64,000 bases of DNA from Hallella colorans (GCF_003096815.1 NZ_QENY01000003.1:1-64000); one strand, 5' to 3'. Positions 9,110-18,581 are shown, counted from the first letter of the stretch. Notes: generated by a model not told the origin, from the sequence alone. A program made the numbers and translations.

Positions 9110-10361
9110 ACTTTTTAAAAATTACACATGCGTTGTGGCCACCAAATCCAAACGTGTTTGACAGTGCTGCGCGCACTTCGCGCTTCTGGGCCTTGTTGAA
9201 AGTGAAGTTCATGTTGTAATCAAGCTCAGGATCTTTGTCATCCTCGGCATGATTGATTGTTGGCGGAACAATATCGTTTTGTACGCTCAACACGCATACC
9301 ATACCCTCCACAGCTCCAGCTGCTCCAAGGAGATGGCCAGTCATACTTTTAGTAGAGCTGATATTAATATCGTACGCACGCTCTCCGAACAAGTCCTTGA
9401 TGGCCTTGGCCTCGGAAATATCGCCCACTGGAGTAGACGTTCCGTGCACGTTGATATAATCTATATCCTCCACCGTCATACCTGCGTCTTTAAGAGCTTC
9501 GCTCATCACCAATTTGGCGCCGAGCCCTTCAGGGTGAGATGCTGTAATATGATGTGCGTCGGCACTCATTCCCTCACCCACTATCTCAGCGTAAATTTTG
9601 GCACCACGAGCCTTGGCATGCTCCAATGTTTCCAACACCAAGCATCCAGAACCCTCGCCCATCACAAAACCATCTCGGCTGGCACTAAATGGTCTACTGG
9701 CTCCCTCTGGGTTGTCATTGCGGGTTGAGAGCGCATGCATGGCGTTAAACCCGCCTAAGCCACACTCACAAATAGCAGCCTCGGCACCACCAGAGACAAT
9801 GACATCTGCCTTGCCCAAACGCAAAAGATTGAACGCGTCAGCCAGTGCATGGGTTGACGACGCACAAGCGCTTGTGGTTACATAGTTGGGGCCATGAAAT
9901 CCAAAGTGAATACTGATATGGCCAGCGGCTATATCCGAGATCATCTTGGGGATGAAGAAAGGATTAAACTTTGGGCCCTCTTCGGCGCGTTTCCCATAGT
10001 TCATCACCTCCTCCTGGAAAGTCTTTATACCGCCAATGCCAATGCCATAGACAACGCCAATACGGTTTTTATCTTCTTTTTCCAAGTCGAGACCAGCGTC
10101 TTTCACGCCCTGCATAGCACTTATCATGGCAAGCTGCGTGCAACGATCCATCCTGCGAGACTCCTTGCGGTCAATATAATCATTGACGTTAAGGTCTTTC
10201 ACCTCACAAGCAAAGGTGGTCTTGAAGTTGGTAGTATCAAACGAGGTAATAGGTGCGGCACCGCTTTTTCCCGCTAAAAGGTTTTTCCACATCTCTTCGG
10301 GTGTGTTACCAATTGGCGTAACAGCTCCTAACCCTGTTACCACGACTCTATTTAATTCCAT
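9099..10361 (-). CDS. fabF: 3-oxoacyl-ACP synthase II
   Basis: The condensing enzyme of type II fatty acid elongation: it joins malonyl-ACP to an acyl chain in the cytoplasm. The 420 residues show the Cys-His-His triad of the KAS I/II class: TTSACASSTHA (Cys about residue 165), VHGTSTPVGD (His about 305) and MTGHLLGAAG (His about 342), and the glycine-rich end FGFGGHNACVIF. N-terminal NRVVVTGLGAVTPIG is typical FabF. It lies directly downstream of acpP, its substrate carrier, with a 65-bp gap, and overlaps rnc. Confidence 0.97.
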   Translation of the reverse strand: MELNRVVVTGLGAVTPIGNTPEEMWKNLLAGKSGAAPITSFDTTNFKTTFACEVKDLNVNDYIDRKESRRMDRCTQLAMISAMQGVKDAGLDLEKEDKNRIGVVYGIGIGGIKTFQEEVMNYGKRAEEGPKFNPFFIPKMISDIAAGHISIHFGFHGPNYVTTSACASSTHALADAFNLLRLGKADVIVSGGAEAAICECGLGGFNAMHALSTRNDNPEGASRPFSASRDGFVMGEGSGCLVLETLEHAKARGAKIYAEIVGEGMSADAHHITASHPEGLGAKLVMSEALKDAGMTVEDIDYINVHGTSTPVGDISEAKAIKDLFGERAYDINISSTKSMTGHLLGAAGAVEGMVCVLSVQNDIVPPTINHAEDDKDPELDYNMNFTFNKAQKREVRAALSNTFGFGGHNACVIFKKYAE

Positions 10362-10426
10362 TGAAATAAATTTAAGTGTAAATGTTTAGCGTTTCTTAAT
10401 TAAAACGCTAAACAATTGACGCTTAA

Positions 10427-10663
10427 TTATTTTGCGTTCTCCTCGATGTACTTGATAGCGTCTTGTACAGTCTGGATGGTCTCAGCCTTGTCGTCAGGAA
10501 TGGAAATGCCAAACTCTTTCTCAAATTCCATGATGAGCTCAACAGTATCCAATGAATCGGCACCAAGATCATTGGTGAAGCTTGATTCTGCTTTTACTTC
10601 TGACTCATCAACACCTAACTTATCAACGATAATAGACTTAACTTTTGCTTCAATTTCTGACAT
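10427..10663 (-). CDS. acpP: Acyl carrier protein
   Basis: A 78-residue acidic carrier that holds growing acyl chains on a phosphopantetheine arm. The attachment site is Ser37 in [12 protein letters not shown], as in other AcpP proteins, and the four-helix length is normal. First gene of acpP-fabF-rnc. Upstream on the minus strand a box TTTCTTTGC (10707-10715) resembles the -7 element except that its second base is T instead of A. Confidence 0.97.
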   Translation of the reverse strand: MSEIEAKVKSIIVDKLGVDESEVKAESSFTNDLGADSLDTVELIMEFEKEFGISIPDDKAETIQTVQDAIKYIEENAK

Positions 10664-10821
10664 GATTATAACTTTTTAATAATTAATGAATTACTACAAA
10701 ACGGCTGCAAAGAAACAAATTTTTTACCAATTATGCAAATATTTTGCTCTAAATTTGAATAATAGTTGCACAAACACTATATAACTGTGCATTTTTTGTT
10801 ACCTTTTTATATATTATTAAG

Positions 10822-10853
10822 TTGTTAAATTCAAAATCATTTACTAACTTTGC
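10822..10853 (+). promoter_or_regulatory. Promoter of the DUF4254-GT9 operon
   Basis: TTG (10822-10824) and TAACTTTGC (10845-10853) are 20 bp apart. An upstream in-frame TTG codon at 10850 lies inside the -7 box, which rules it out as the real start and favours the ATG at 10874. Confidence 0.65.
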
Positions 10854-10873
10854 AAAAAATTAAATACCTAAAA

Positions 10874-11479
10874 ATGTCATTCACAAAGCTATGCAACGAA
10901 ATCTTCAACAAGGCGATTGAAGATTATCACGTAACGAACGATATTAACAAACCCATCAATAATCCTTACGAGCGCAATTCTATCGAAAACCGCTTGTACT
11001 TGAAATGCTGGATAGACACGGTGCAATGGCATCTCGAGGACATCATTCGAGACCCTCACATTGATCCGGGAGAAGCCTTGTCGTTGAAACGCCGCATAGA
11101 TCGATCAAATCAAGATCGAACTGATCTTGTGGAACAAATAGACTCTTATTTCAGACAAAAATACAGTGACATAAATCCCACACCACAAGCTCGCCTCAAC
11201 ACCGAGAGCCCTGCTTGGGCCATAGATAGGCTTTCCATTTTGGCCTTGAAGATATACCACATGCGCGAACAGGTAGAGCGTGAGGATGCCACAGATGAGC
11301 ACCGACAGAAATGCTCGGATAAACTCAATGTGCTATTGGAACAGCAAGTAGATCTTAGTTTGGCCATAGACCAACTGTTGGAAGACATTGAGGCGGGAAA
11401 AATATACATGAAAGTTTATAGGCAAATGAAAATGTATAACGACCCAAGCACCAACCCCATACTATACAAGAAAAAATAA
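10874..11479 (+). CDS. DUF4254 domain-containing protein
   Basis: A 201-residue, cytoplasmic, mostly helical protein with no signal peptide or membrane segment. The pattern NSIENRLYLKCWIDTVQWHLEDIIRDPHI followed by GEALSLKRRIDRSNQDRTDLVE (split here in the family's order) is what I recognise as DUF4254, a Bacteroidetes family of unknown function usually found next to glycosyltransferase family 9 genes, as here (27 bp gap to the next gene). The acidic and basic heptad-like pattern suggests coiled coils. A role supporting LPS glycosylation is inference from context only. Confidence 0.8.
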   Translation: MSFTKLCNEIFNKAIEDYHVTNDINKPINNPYERNSIENRLYLKCWIDTVQWHLEDIIRDPHIDPGEALSLKRRIDRSNQDRTDLVEQIDSYFRQKYSDINPTPQARLNTESPAWAIDRLSILALKIYHMREQVEREDATDEHRQKCSDKLNVLLEQQVDLSLAIDQLLEDIEAGKIYMKVYRQMKMYNDPSTNPILYKKK

Positions 11480-11506
11480 AGACGTTCTTATTTCTGTGGC
11501 TTCGCT

Positions 11507-12553
11507 ATGAAAACAGAACACATCTTGGTCATCAGATTCTCTGCCTTGGGTGATGTTGCTATGACGGTACCTATTGTTTATGCCGTTGCCAAGCAATATC
11601 CGCATGTGAGAATCACATTTCTATCACGTCCGTTTGCACGTCCGTTTTATGATCATTTGGCTCCAAACGTGAGCTTTATGGAAGCCGATATTAAAAAAGA
11701 GTACAATGGAATAAATGGGCTTAACGCACTTTATCGTCGTTTAACGGCCAAACGCTTCACTGCCGTAGCAGACCTTCACAATGTGATTAGATCTAATTAT
11801 CTACGCATATTATTCAATTTGGATAAGTGCAAAGTGGCACATCTCAAGAAACACAGAGCCATGCGCAGGCAGCTCACTAACATGCGCGACAAAGTATTAA
11901 AGCCACTTCCAACCACGTTTGAGAATTATTGCAAAGTATTTGAGGAATTGGGGTATCCTATCACTCCATCGTTCTCATCAATACTTACAAACGAAAACGC
12001 CAATCTGAGATTGCTTCCAGAGATTATCGGAGAGAAGAAAAAATTTAGCCAATGGATAGGCGTAGCGCCATTCGCAGCCCACAAAACCAAGACCTACCCT
12101 ATCGATTTAACTATACAAGTTATCGAAAAACTAATTCGTCAACACCCTTCTTGTCGCATTTTCTTATTTGGGGGCGGAAATCAAGAAAAAAAAATCATCA
12201 ACAACATAGCCGCCAATCACAAACATTGCGTCAATGTATCATCTGTTCTTAACGGTTTGGATCAAGAGCTAATCTTGATGAAACATCTTGATGTCATGGT
12301 CAGCATGGACAGTGCCAACATGCATTTGGCTTCTTTGGTGGGCACGCCTGTGGTAAGCATTTGGGGTGCCACGCATCCCTACGCAGGCTTTATGGGTTGG
12401 AACCAAAAAATGGAAAATGCCGTACAGATACCTATGCCGTGCCGGCCATGCTCCATATACGGAAACAAAGACTGTATGCGTCGAGACTATGCTTGCTTAC
12501 GAGACATAGACCCAGACACCATCGTGAAATGCGTGGAAAATAACCTGCAATAG
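11507..12553 (+). CDS. Glycosyltransferase family 9 (heptosyltransferase-like)
   Basis: A 348-residue GT-B fold enzyme of the kind that adds heptose to the LPS inner core at the cytoplasmic face. N-terminal HILVIRFSALGDVAMTVP is the GT9 hallmark, and the C-terminal half has WIGVAPFAAHKTKTYP and the donor-binding segment VSMDSANMHLASLVGTPVVS. The tail holds a Cys cluster (PMPCRPCSIYGNKDC) seen in Bacteroidetes members. Which core sugar it transfers cannot be told. Second gene of a two-gene operon after DUF4254. Confidence 0.9.
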   Translation: MKTEHILVIRFSALGDVAMTVPIVYAVAKQYPHVRITFLSRPFARPFYDHLAPNVSFMEADIKKEYNGINGLNALYRRLTAKRFTAVADLHNVIRSNYLRILFNLDKCKVAHLKKHRAMRRQLTNMRDKVLKPLPTTFENYCKVFEELGYPITPSFSSILTNENANLRLLPEIIGEKKKFSQWIGVAPFAAHKTKTYPIDLTIQVIEKLIRQHPSCRIFLFGGGNQEKKIINNIAANHKHCVNVSSVLNGLDQELILMKHLDVMVSMDSANMHLASLVGTPVVSIWGATHPYAGFMGWNQKMENAVQIPMPCRPCSIYGNKDCMRRDYACLRDIDPDTIVKCVENNLQ

Positions 12554-12749
12554 CGCATTGTTATGCGTCATGCTCAACAATATAACCCACACGCTTCACA
12601 TTTCTTTTAGTATTGCATACGGTAGAAATTTTTATAATCAATTTTAATGATACCCATTTTTTTATTTATGGCATCCCATAAATTTTTAAGAAATGCACAA
12701 ATACAACTTATTTTTATTTTTTTTGTATACCAATAATAATATTGTCAAT

Positions 12750-13274
12750 TTATCCTTTTAAAAGATTTTCCACAACAATAGCCTTTCCCTCAAATTGATA
12801 TGGCTCATCCAATATGATTGAATTGTACTTATTTACTTTCATATTATTTATTACAATATCTTCAAGCGCAAAAATAAAAGTAGCATTTTGCTTATTATTT
12901 TTACCTTTTGAAAGCACAGCTACATTGACATTTAAATCTTTACGACAAATAACGTTAAAGTCCACGGCATTGACACTGTTTTGAGAACAGACACTTTCAC
13001 TGCCGTCAAACTCAAAAGGAACATCTCTGTTGAGTGGATATTCCTTGTTATCTATATATAATGTAATACTGCCTTCTACTGGCAATATGTAGCGTTTATA
13101 ATTGGTGAAATCAGAAAAAACACTTTTCGTGAGATTAATTACAGCCGAGGAAATCCTTATATCAAAGTTTCGCTCAGATAGACTGCTACCTTGCGGCAGT
13201 ATCAATAATTCTCTTGTTATACCACCACTCCATCTGTTTTCTTTATAATCAGACTGATTGATAATTTTTTTCAT
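12750..13274 (-). CDS. HutD/Ves family cupin-like protein
   Basis: I choose the ATG at 13274 (MKKIINQSDYKENRWSGG), giving 174 residues. A -7 box at 13297-13305 lies just upstream, inside the longer reading frame, and would put the transcript start after the alternative ATG at 13382. The segment NRWSGGITREL and the later FSDFTNYKRYILPVEG, LDE..FEG arrangement match HutD/Ves, a bicupin family whose E. coli member is a cold-stress-related protein and which in some bacteria sits in histidine-use operons. No hut genes are nearby. Codon use is AT-richer than in neighbours. Function here is unknown. Confidence 0.75.
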   Translation of the reverse strand: MKKIINQSDYKENRWSGGITRELLILPQGSSLSERNFDIRISSAVINLTKSVFSDFTNYKRYILPVEGSITLYIDNKEYPLNRDVPFEFDGSESVCSQNSVNAVDFNVICRKDLNVNVAVLSKGKNNKQNATFIFALEDIVINNMKVNKYNSIILDEPYQFEGKAIVVENLLKG

Positions 13275-13296
13275 AGCCTTAAATCTTAATGTTATT

Positions 13297-13330
13297 GCAA
13301 AATTAATAAAACAAATAACAAATATGGCAA
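13297..13330 (-). promoter_or_regulatory. Promoter of the HutD-like gene
   Basis: On the minus strand TAATTTTGC (13297-13305) with a possible TTG (13328-13330) 22 bp upstream. The -7 element is an exact match; the -33 element is weak. It decides the HutD start. Confidence 0.5.
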
Positions 13331-13399
13331 TATCACTCATATTGTTATTTGAAGACTGTTTATAAATATGTTCGTAACCCATTGTATAACTCTACTCAT

Positions 13400-13745
13400 A
13401 ACTTACCACTTATCAACACCACCCGCCAAATTTTCAAAATCAGTGCATATCCACATGTTTTTCCAAGGGTTGTCATCACGTTCTCAACAAATATTTCCAA
13501 TCAATGTTTGTGCATACACATCTAATTGATAGTTATGCACTATTGTTGATAAATGTGCGTGATGCTTGATTATCAAACAAAAATTATCATACTCTACTGT
13601 TCACAATCTATCATTTCAATGGGATAAACAAATATCAAAACAATAAGCATGAAAGTTTTGCACTTATCCACACCCCATCATCTTATTCTTATATTTTTTA
13701 AATATTAAATAAATAAAAGAATAATATAAAGTGGTGGGGATAACG
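13400..13745. other. Candidate chromosomal replication origin (oriC)
   Basis: This gene-free segment holds one perfect DnaA box, TTATCCACA (13664-13672), and at least five 8-of-9 matches: TTATCAACA (13410-13418), ATATCCACA (13447-13455), TTATGCACT (13533-13541), TTATCAACA on the minus strand (13544-13552) and TTATCCCCA on the minus strand (13735-13743). Between the last two plus/minus boxes lies a tract (13681-13730) with only 3 G/C in 50 bases, a good candidate unwinding element. DnaA itself is not in the window, which is common in this phylum. The change of G/C strand bias around this point supports the call, but it was only sampled, not computed. Confidence 0.65.
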
Positions 13746-13761
13746 ATGGCAGAAAATGGAA

Positions 13762-14982
13762 TTATCGTTTTGAAATGGATTTATTGAGACGTTTATAGAT
13801 TTTCATTATTGTCACCGCCGCTATCATCATAAAAAATGGCATGAGCGATTGATGGAAACGAGCCTCTCCATGCCCAAGGAGTAGCAGCATGGCCGTTGTG
13901 GCGACAATGATTGTCATGGGCAACAGCAGTGCAGTGACAGCCTTTTTTCTTATCATCAAGAATAATCCCATTACAAACATGATAAGTATAGCGTAATAGT
14001 AAACTAAGTTTACGATGGTAAGTGTTTGTGTAGGTGTATAATTTGGGAAATGTCGCAATAGTTGTCGCATGCTCAATTCATCGTAGAGATATGCTCTTTC
14101 ATTTTTATTAGAAAGGAAAGCGCACATATTGACATTGTCCGATATATAGGTATTGACAAGTTTGCGAGGCATTTGTGTAAAATAATCGATGGGATGATCA
14201 TAGAGCCATGAGAAAAATCTTTTTCTCCAAATTGTGTTTTTCTCCACTACATTGGCTTTGTCTACGATAGGTAGACAATCATCGGTGGTGGTAGTGGTAT
14301 GGTCCACGCTATATTGCAAAAGAGCCATCCATCCTGTTTGGGCTTGGTAAATGAAATGTCCGGTACGCATGTATGTAGCCCCACCTATTAAGCATACCAC
14401 GAGCAAATAGCCAGCTATTGTATTGAGCATGGCACGCCATTTATATACACACGCGGCCAATAAAAAAATAATGCCAATTGGCCTTACCCAATTGGCCAGG
14501 GCTATAATGCCTCCACCGAGCAATTTTTTTTCTTTGCACACTATGAGCCACAATCCTGACATGGCGAGAAAGAGTGATGGAAGCTCACTCAATAGTGAGG
14601 TTGCCTCACCATAATTGGATGGGTAGAGAACGTATAGAATTAGTGTTATATAGCCTATTTGCTCATTAAATATTTTTTTTGATAGTTGATAGGTGAGCCA
14701 TGCGGTAGCACCTTTTATGATACAATATATCCATAACACTGGCGTAATGGTATGGAAAAATTTTAGTGAAAATACAACTATATTGATAGCTCCCACGTTC
14801 CATATGAATGGCAGTTCATTCATTTTCCAACTAATAGGATATGGTTCACCACTTGCCACGCATTCTTTAGCCAAAAAAATATAACCCTCGCTATCGGGAT
14901 AAGGAGTATAACCAAATATCCATAGCACTATAAATTGGGTGATGGTGAAAGCTATAATTATCTCACGATGGCGATTTTGCAT
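13762..14982 (-). CDS. Multi-pass membrane glycosyltransferase-like protein
   Basis: A 406-residue integral membrane protein with about ten hydrophobic spans. The first periplasmic loop, after the first span, has YTPYPDSEGYIFLAKE, reminiscent of the acidic Asp of GT-C (PMT/ArnT/GT39) enzymes that use polyprenyl-linked sugars. No motif strong enough to name a donor is visible. The start at 14982 overlaps the end of the PorZ-like gene by 25 bp, so the two are probably coupled. If PorZ binds anionic LPS, as known in P. gingivalis, a GT-C transferase beside it would fit, but that link is inference. Confidence 0.65.
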   Translation of the reverse strand: MQNRHREIIIAFTITQFIVLWIFGYTPYPDSEGYIFLAKECVASGEPYPISWKMNELPFIWNVGAINIVVFSLKFFHTITPVLWIYCIIKGATAWLTYQLSKKIFNEQIGYITLILYVLYPSNYGEATSLLSELPSLFLAMSGLWLIVCKEKKLLGGGIIALANWVRPIGIIFLLAACVYKWRAMLNTIAGYLLVVCLIGGATYMRTGHFIYQAQTGWMALLQYSVDHTTTTTDDCLPIVDKANVVEKNTIWRKRFFSWLYDHPIDYFTQMPRKLVNTYISDNVNMCAFLSNKNERAYLYDELSMRQLLRHFPNYTPTQTLTIVNLVYYYAILIMFVMGLFLMIRKKAVTALLLPMTIIVATTAMLLLLGHGEARFHQSLMPFFMMIAAVTIMKIYKRLNKSISKR

Positions 14983-17000
14983 ACCACTCCCCTTTCTCCA
15001 TCATGTGTAGCTACTTCCACCATGTACATGCCCGATGCCACTGGGTATCCATTCATGTCAATACCATACCATTTGTAAGTATTTCCCTTGGTTCTGCCTT
15101 CACTCACCAATGTGCCGTTAACTGCCACTATCTTTACATTGGCGTCATCATCCAATCCTGTAATAGTGATGGCACCTGTATAGTCTGGTCGTACAGGGTT
15201 GGGGTATGCGTAGACATTTTCTTTGGTCATGCCTTCGCCTTCATTTCGTATATTGCTCATGTATGAGCACAACCCATTGCTTGTTCCAAAAAACACTTCT
15301 CCTGTATTGTTGTTTATGGCGATAGATTCGATATTGTTGGAAAGTAAACTGCTATTTTTATCTGTGAAATGCAATATTTGATTGATATTATTGGAGCTGA
15401 TAAGATATACGCCGTTACCATTTGTACCAAACCATTTTCTGTTGGATTTGTCAATGGCCATGCAGTTGATATCTATGCCAGAGAGAAGGTAATCAGCTAA
15501 GTTAGTGCCATCGTTTCGAGGCACTTTCACTTGGGTGACAATTGGATTTTCTACCGTTATTTGGTCTGGTGTTAGATACACTGGGCCAATGTTTGTACCA
15601 ATCCAAATATTTTTGTCTTTGTCTTCTGCCACGCATCTCACGTACATGTTTTTGAGTTTGTCTCCATCCTCATTGATAAGTTGTTCAAACGTGCGCACGC
15701 TATCCTTTTGGGGATTGTAACAGATGGCTTGCGCATAATTAAAGAAGTTGTTCGCAATCCACACATATCCTCTGCTGTCTATAATGGGATCTTCCATGCG
15801 AGATAAAGAATATCCGTCGCGCGTCAATTCTTTTTTATGATGGTTGCTCCATTTTTTATCTTTGTCGTACTTAAGTATAGACGTAGTGCCACTCATGCTA
15901 TTGAAAACCCATAAATTGGCATCGGAATCAAATTTGATGCCTTGTACGATATTATAGTCTTTGTTAGTGGGATTTACGGTTTGTGCCCCTCTTAATGGGC
16001 TGTTGTCAGGTGTGTATTCTTTTACAAACTTACCATTGTAAAACTCGTAAAGTCCTGTTCTTCCAGAGACAAATACCCTATTGTCGTCTCTTGGGTCAAT
16101 GTCTATACAGTTCATGTCTACATAATCATGCCCTGTTTTATTTTTTAAATTGTCTTCGTATATGATCCATTTATTTTCTTTAAGTACTTGTATTGTTCCT
16201 GGACGGTTAAGATCATTGAGAGACGTAAATCCACCTCCACATGTATATATACGGTCTTTATATATTTTCATGAATCCGAATTGGTTGTATTTAGGTCCAT
16301 CGGGTGCCACTTTTCTCGCCAAGGCGAGAAGGTTTGCGTCAATATTTTTTGGCCGACGTATGTATGGCCCCATGTGTTTCCAATTGTTCTTGTCAAGCAG
16401 GTTGTCGGTGAGTGCTCCCTTATATAGACCACTTGAGGGACTGGCAGCGTACAGGAAACCATCTTTCACGTATGAGTATTCCACCTTGAAACCAAGTTGA
16501 TAGGTGTCGCTTATAGTTCCATTACCCACGTTTATTTTCACTATTCCAAAACCAGTTGAGAGATAAGCGTATTTTCCCAACACATCCACGGCGTTCACTG
16601 TTTTGTCCGTTGGCATGCTTTTGTTCATATAATCGGCTATGTTCACCACATTGCCGTTTGGAGCCATCAAGTCTATGTTATTGTTTTGGTATACTATGAC
16701 TAATCTTTTGGCGGCTTGGCACCAAGCTATATGAGCGATGCCGCAATCGGTTAGCGCGTTTATCTTATCGTAGATCTGTACGCTTTTGTCAGTTTTGTTA
16801 TAAGCGTACAAACCATTTGACGCCAACACATATAGTATGTTATTGCCGGCCTGTTCTATTTCTGTTGGCTCGTAATAACTTAGATACGACTTCCAAAGTC
16901 CATCTTGTGCATGTGCCGTGCCAGCTATTAACAATAACGATAAACAAAGTTTTCTCCATCCGAGAAAACTCGATACACGGAATATTTTATTTTGATTCAT
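14958..17000 (-). CDS. porZ: PorZ-like type IX secretion protein (beta-propellers plus CTD)
   Basis: The 680-residue product has a signal peptide (cleavage near TAHAQ, about residue 32), then two consecutive propeller-like regions built from repeats such as LYAYNKTDKSVQIYDKINAL, KWFGTNGNGVYLIS and GEVFFGTSNGLCSY, then a C-terminal type A sorting domain (about 600-680: AYPNPVRPDY ... GYPVASGMYMVEV). N-terminal WKSYLSYYEPTEIEQAGNNI matches PorZ, the surface component of the T9SS attachment complex that, in P. gingivalis, holds anionic LPS for the sortase PorU. It is about 95 residues shorter than I recall for the P. gingivalis protein. No other T9SS gene is in the window. Confidence 0.8.
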   Translation of the reverse strand: MNQNKIFRVSSFLGWRKLCLSLLLIAGTAHAQDGLWKSYLSYYEPTEIEQAGNNILYVLASNGLYAYNKTDKSVQIYDKINALTDCGIAHIAWCQAAKRLVIVYQNNNIDLMAPNGNVVNIADYMNKSMPTDKTVNAVDVLGKYAYLSTGFGIVKINVGNGTISDTYQLGFKVEYSYVKDGFLYAASPSSGLYKGALTDNLLDKNNWKHMGPYIRRPKNIDANLLALARKVAPDGPKYNQFGFMKIYKDRIYTCGGGFTSLNDLNRPGTIQVLKENKWIIYEDNLKNKTGHDYVDMNCIDIDPRDDNRVFVSGRTGLYEFYNGKFVKEYTPDNSPLRGAQTVNPTNKDYNIVQGIKFDSDANLWVFNSMSGTTSILKYDKDKKWSNHHKKELTRDGYSLSRMEDPIIDSRGYVWIANNFFNYAQAICYNPQKDSVRTFEQLINEDGDKLKNMYVRCVAEDKDKNIWIGTNIGPVYLTPDQITVENPIVTQVKVPRNDGTNLADYLLSGIDINCMAIDKSNRKWFGTNGNGVYLISSNNINQILHFTDKNSSLLSNNIESIAINNNTGEVFFGTSNGLCSYMSNIRNEGEGMTKENVYAYPNPVRPDYTGAITITGLDDDANVKIVAVNGTLVSEGRTKGNTYKWYGIDMNGYPVASGMYMVEVATHDGERGVVCKIAIVR

Positions 17001-17093
17001 AATACAATTATGGGTTACTGTTAAAACGTAAAAATACCCAGTCTATTGTTTTATGCTCTTCATTTGATTGTATTCAATTGACAATCACACGAA

Positions 17094-17120
17094 ATGTGTC
17101 ACCCGGATAGAGTGACACAT
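17094..17120. terminator. Hairpin downstream of tRNA-Arg
   Basis: A 9-bp perfect stem (ATGTGTCAC 17094-17102, GTGACACAT 17112-17120) starts 7 bp past the 3' end of the tRNA on the minus strand. There is no T-run on that side; ATTTTG follows on the plus side. Probable end of the tRNA transcript. Confidence 0.5.
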
Positions 17121-17126
17121 ATTTTG

Positions 17127-17198
17127 TACTCCGACCGGGAATCGAACCCGGATCAAAGGTTTAGGAAACCTCCGTTCTATCCATTGAACTATCAGAGC
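17127..17198 (-). tRNA. tRNA-Arg (anticodon CCT)
   Basis: Reading the minus strand the cloverleaf is complete: acceptor GCTCTGA pairs with TCGGAGT (G-U at the first position), D stem GTTC/GAAC, anticodon stem GAGGT/ACCTT with loop TTCCTAA (U33, anticodon CCT, decoding AGG), and the T arm GGGTTCGATTCCC. CCA is not encoded (the discriminator A is followed by CAA). 72 nt. Confidence 0.97.
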
Positions 17199-17315
17199 TG
17201 ATGTTAACTATTGCTTATGCAAAGGTAAATATTTTTTTATGGATAAGACAATGAAACGCGAAAAATAAACGAAAATTGTTTTTTCCATCGTTCCTGCGAC
17301 GCGCTTTTTGACAGG

Positions 17316-17353
17316 TCGTCAAGGCGGATAAGCATCGTTACCTGCCTTGACGA
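17316..17353. terminator. Strong hairpin downstream of trpS
   Basis: TCGTCAAGGC (17316-17325) pairs perfectly with GCCTTGACGA (17344-17353). On the plus strand it is followed by TTTTTATTTTG; on the minus strand, the direction of trpS, no T-run follows. It may act as a bidirectional transcript end between trpS and the tRNA gene. Confidence 0.5.
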
Positions 17354-17392
17354 TTTTTATTTTGTTATTTTTATAGGTTGGCGTGGAACCTT

Positions 17393-18487
17393 TTATTTTT
17401 TACTTTTGTATTTGTCGGCTTGCTCCTTGATGAGCTGCGCGTCGTCAAAATAGTTGATACGCATGGCCGCTCGAACTTCGTCCATGGTATTGGCGGCCAC
17501 TTGGCGCGCCTGCTCGGAGCCTTTTTTCAGTATGTTGAAAATTTCGGGTATGTCTTGCTCGTACTCGTGTCGACGGGCGCGTATGGGGTCGAGCATGCGG
17601 TTAATAACCTTGTTGAGCATTTTTTTGCATTTCATGTCGCCTATGCCACCAGCCGTATAGGCGGCTTTCAGCTCGTCAAGATTGGCGAAATCGGGCCAAA
17701 AATCAGCGAAGTCTTGGTCGTTGGCGAAAGCGTCCAAATAGGTGAACACGGCATTTCCCTCCACATGTCCGGGGTCTGACACGTTGAGATGCGTAGGGTC
17801 GGTGTACATACTCTTAACTTTTGTCCATACGGTGTCCGCGTCGTCAGACAGATAGATGCAGTTGCCAAGGCTCTTGCTCATCTTCTCCTTGCCGTCTGTT
17901 CCCGGCAGCCGTCGAGCCGTGGCGTTCTCGGGCAGCATGATGGTGGGCTCCACGAGCACGGGCGCGTAGGTCTGGTTGAAGCGGCTCACTAATTCGCGGG
18001 TGATTTCTATCATCGGTTCTTGGTCCTCGCCGGCTGGCACGGTCGTGGCCTTGAAGGCGGCGATGTCGGCGGCTTGCGAAACGGGATAGCAGAAAAATCC
18101 CAATGGCACGGAGCCGCTCTCAAAGCCTCTCATCTTGACCTCGGTCTTGACGGTGGGGTTACGTTGCACGCGGCTCACGCTTACAATGTTCATCAGGTAA
18201 GTGGTCAGCTCGGCCAATTCTGGTATGCAACTCTGTATGTAGAGCGTGCATTTTTCTGGGTTGAGCCCAGCCGATAGGTAGTCCAAGGCTACCTCTATGA
18301 TGTTTTGCCGTATTTTCTCGGGGTTGCTGGCATTGTCGGTCAAGGCCTGCACATCGGCCATGAACACGTACATGTGGTCGTAGTCTCCCTCTTCTTGGAG
18401 CTGCACGCGGCGGCGCAGACTGCCCACATAGTGACCCAAATGCAATTTTCCGGTGGGTCTGTCGCCAGTCAATATTATTTTTCCCAT
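17393..18487 (-). CDS. trpS: Tryptophanyl-tRNA synthetase
   Basis: Charges tRNA-Trp with tryptophan; class I synthetase of 364 residues. The start is set at the ATG at 18487 ([19 protein letters not shown]) because a longer frame from 18514 begins inside the -7 box. HIGH-type motif HLGH (residue about 17), KMSKS motif in [13 protein letters not shown] (about 215) and the charged dimer interface are present. It is somewhat longer than E. coli TrpS (334), as in the branch found in many Bacteroidetes. Monocistronic. Confidence 0.97.
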   Translation of the reverse strand: MGKIILTGDRPTGKLHLGHYVGSLRRRVQLQEEGDYDHMYVFMADVQALTDNASNPEKIRQNIIEVALDYLSAGLNPEKCTLYIQSCIPELAELTTYLMNIVSVSRVQRNPTVKTEVKMRGFESGSVPLGFFCYPVSQAADIAAFKATTVPAGEDQEPMIEITRELVSRFNQTYAPVLVEPTIMLPENATARRLPGTDGKEKMSKSLGNCIYLSDDADTVWTKVKSMYTDPTHLNVSDPGHVEGNAVFTYLDAFANDQDFADFWPDFANLDELKAAYTAGGIGDMKCKKMLNKVINRMLDPIRARRHEYEQDIPEIFNILKKGSEQARQVAANTMDEVRAAMRINYFDDAQLIKEQADKYKSKK

Positions 18488-18510
18488 AATTATAGTTTTG
18501 TTATTCCAAT

Positions 18511-18519
18511 GCAAAGATA
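18511..18519 (-). promoter_or_regulatory. -7 promoter box of trpS
   Basis: TATCTTTGC on the minus strand, an exact TAnnTTTGC match, 23 bp upstream of the chosen trpS ATG. No convincing -33 element is seen. Confidence 0.55.
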
Positions 18520-18581
18520 GGCCTTTCCAAGCAAAAAAGAGCGTCTTTATGGCATTTTATATGCGCCTCGCCCCCACTTTG

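Noticed and set aside
12556..12621. Possible decayed 22-bp array after the GT9 gene
   Set aside because: The second 22-mer matches one array B unit at 12 of 22 positions, but T4 and the other invariant positions are not kept across units.
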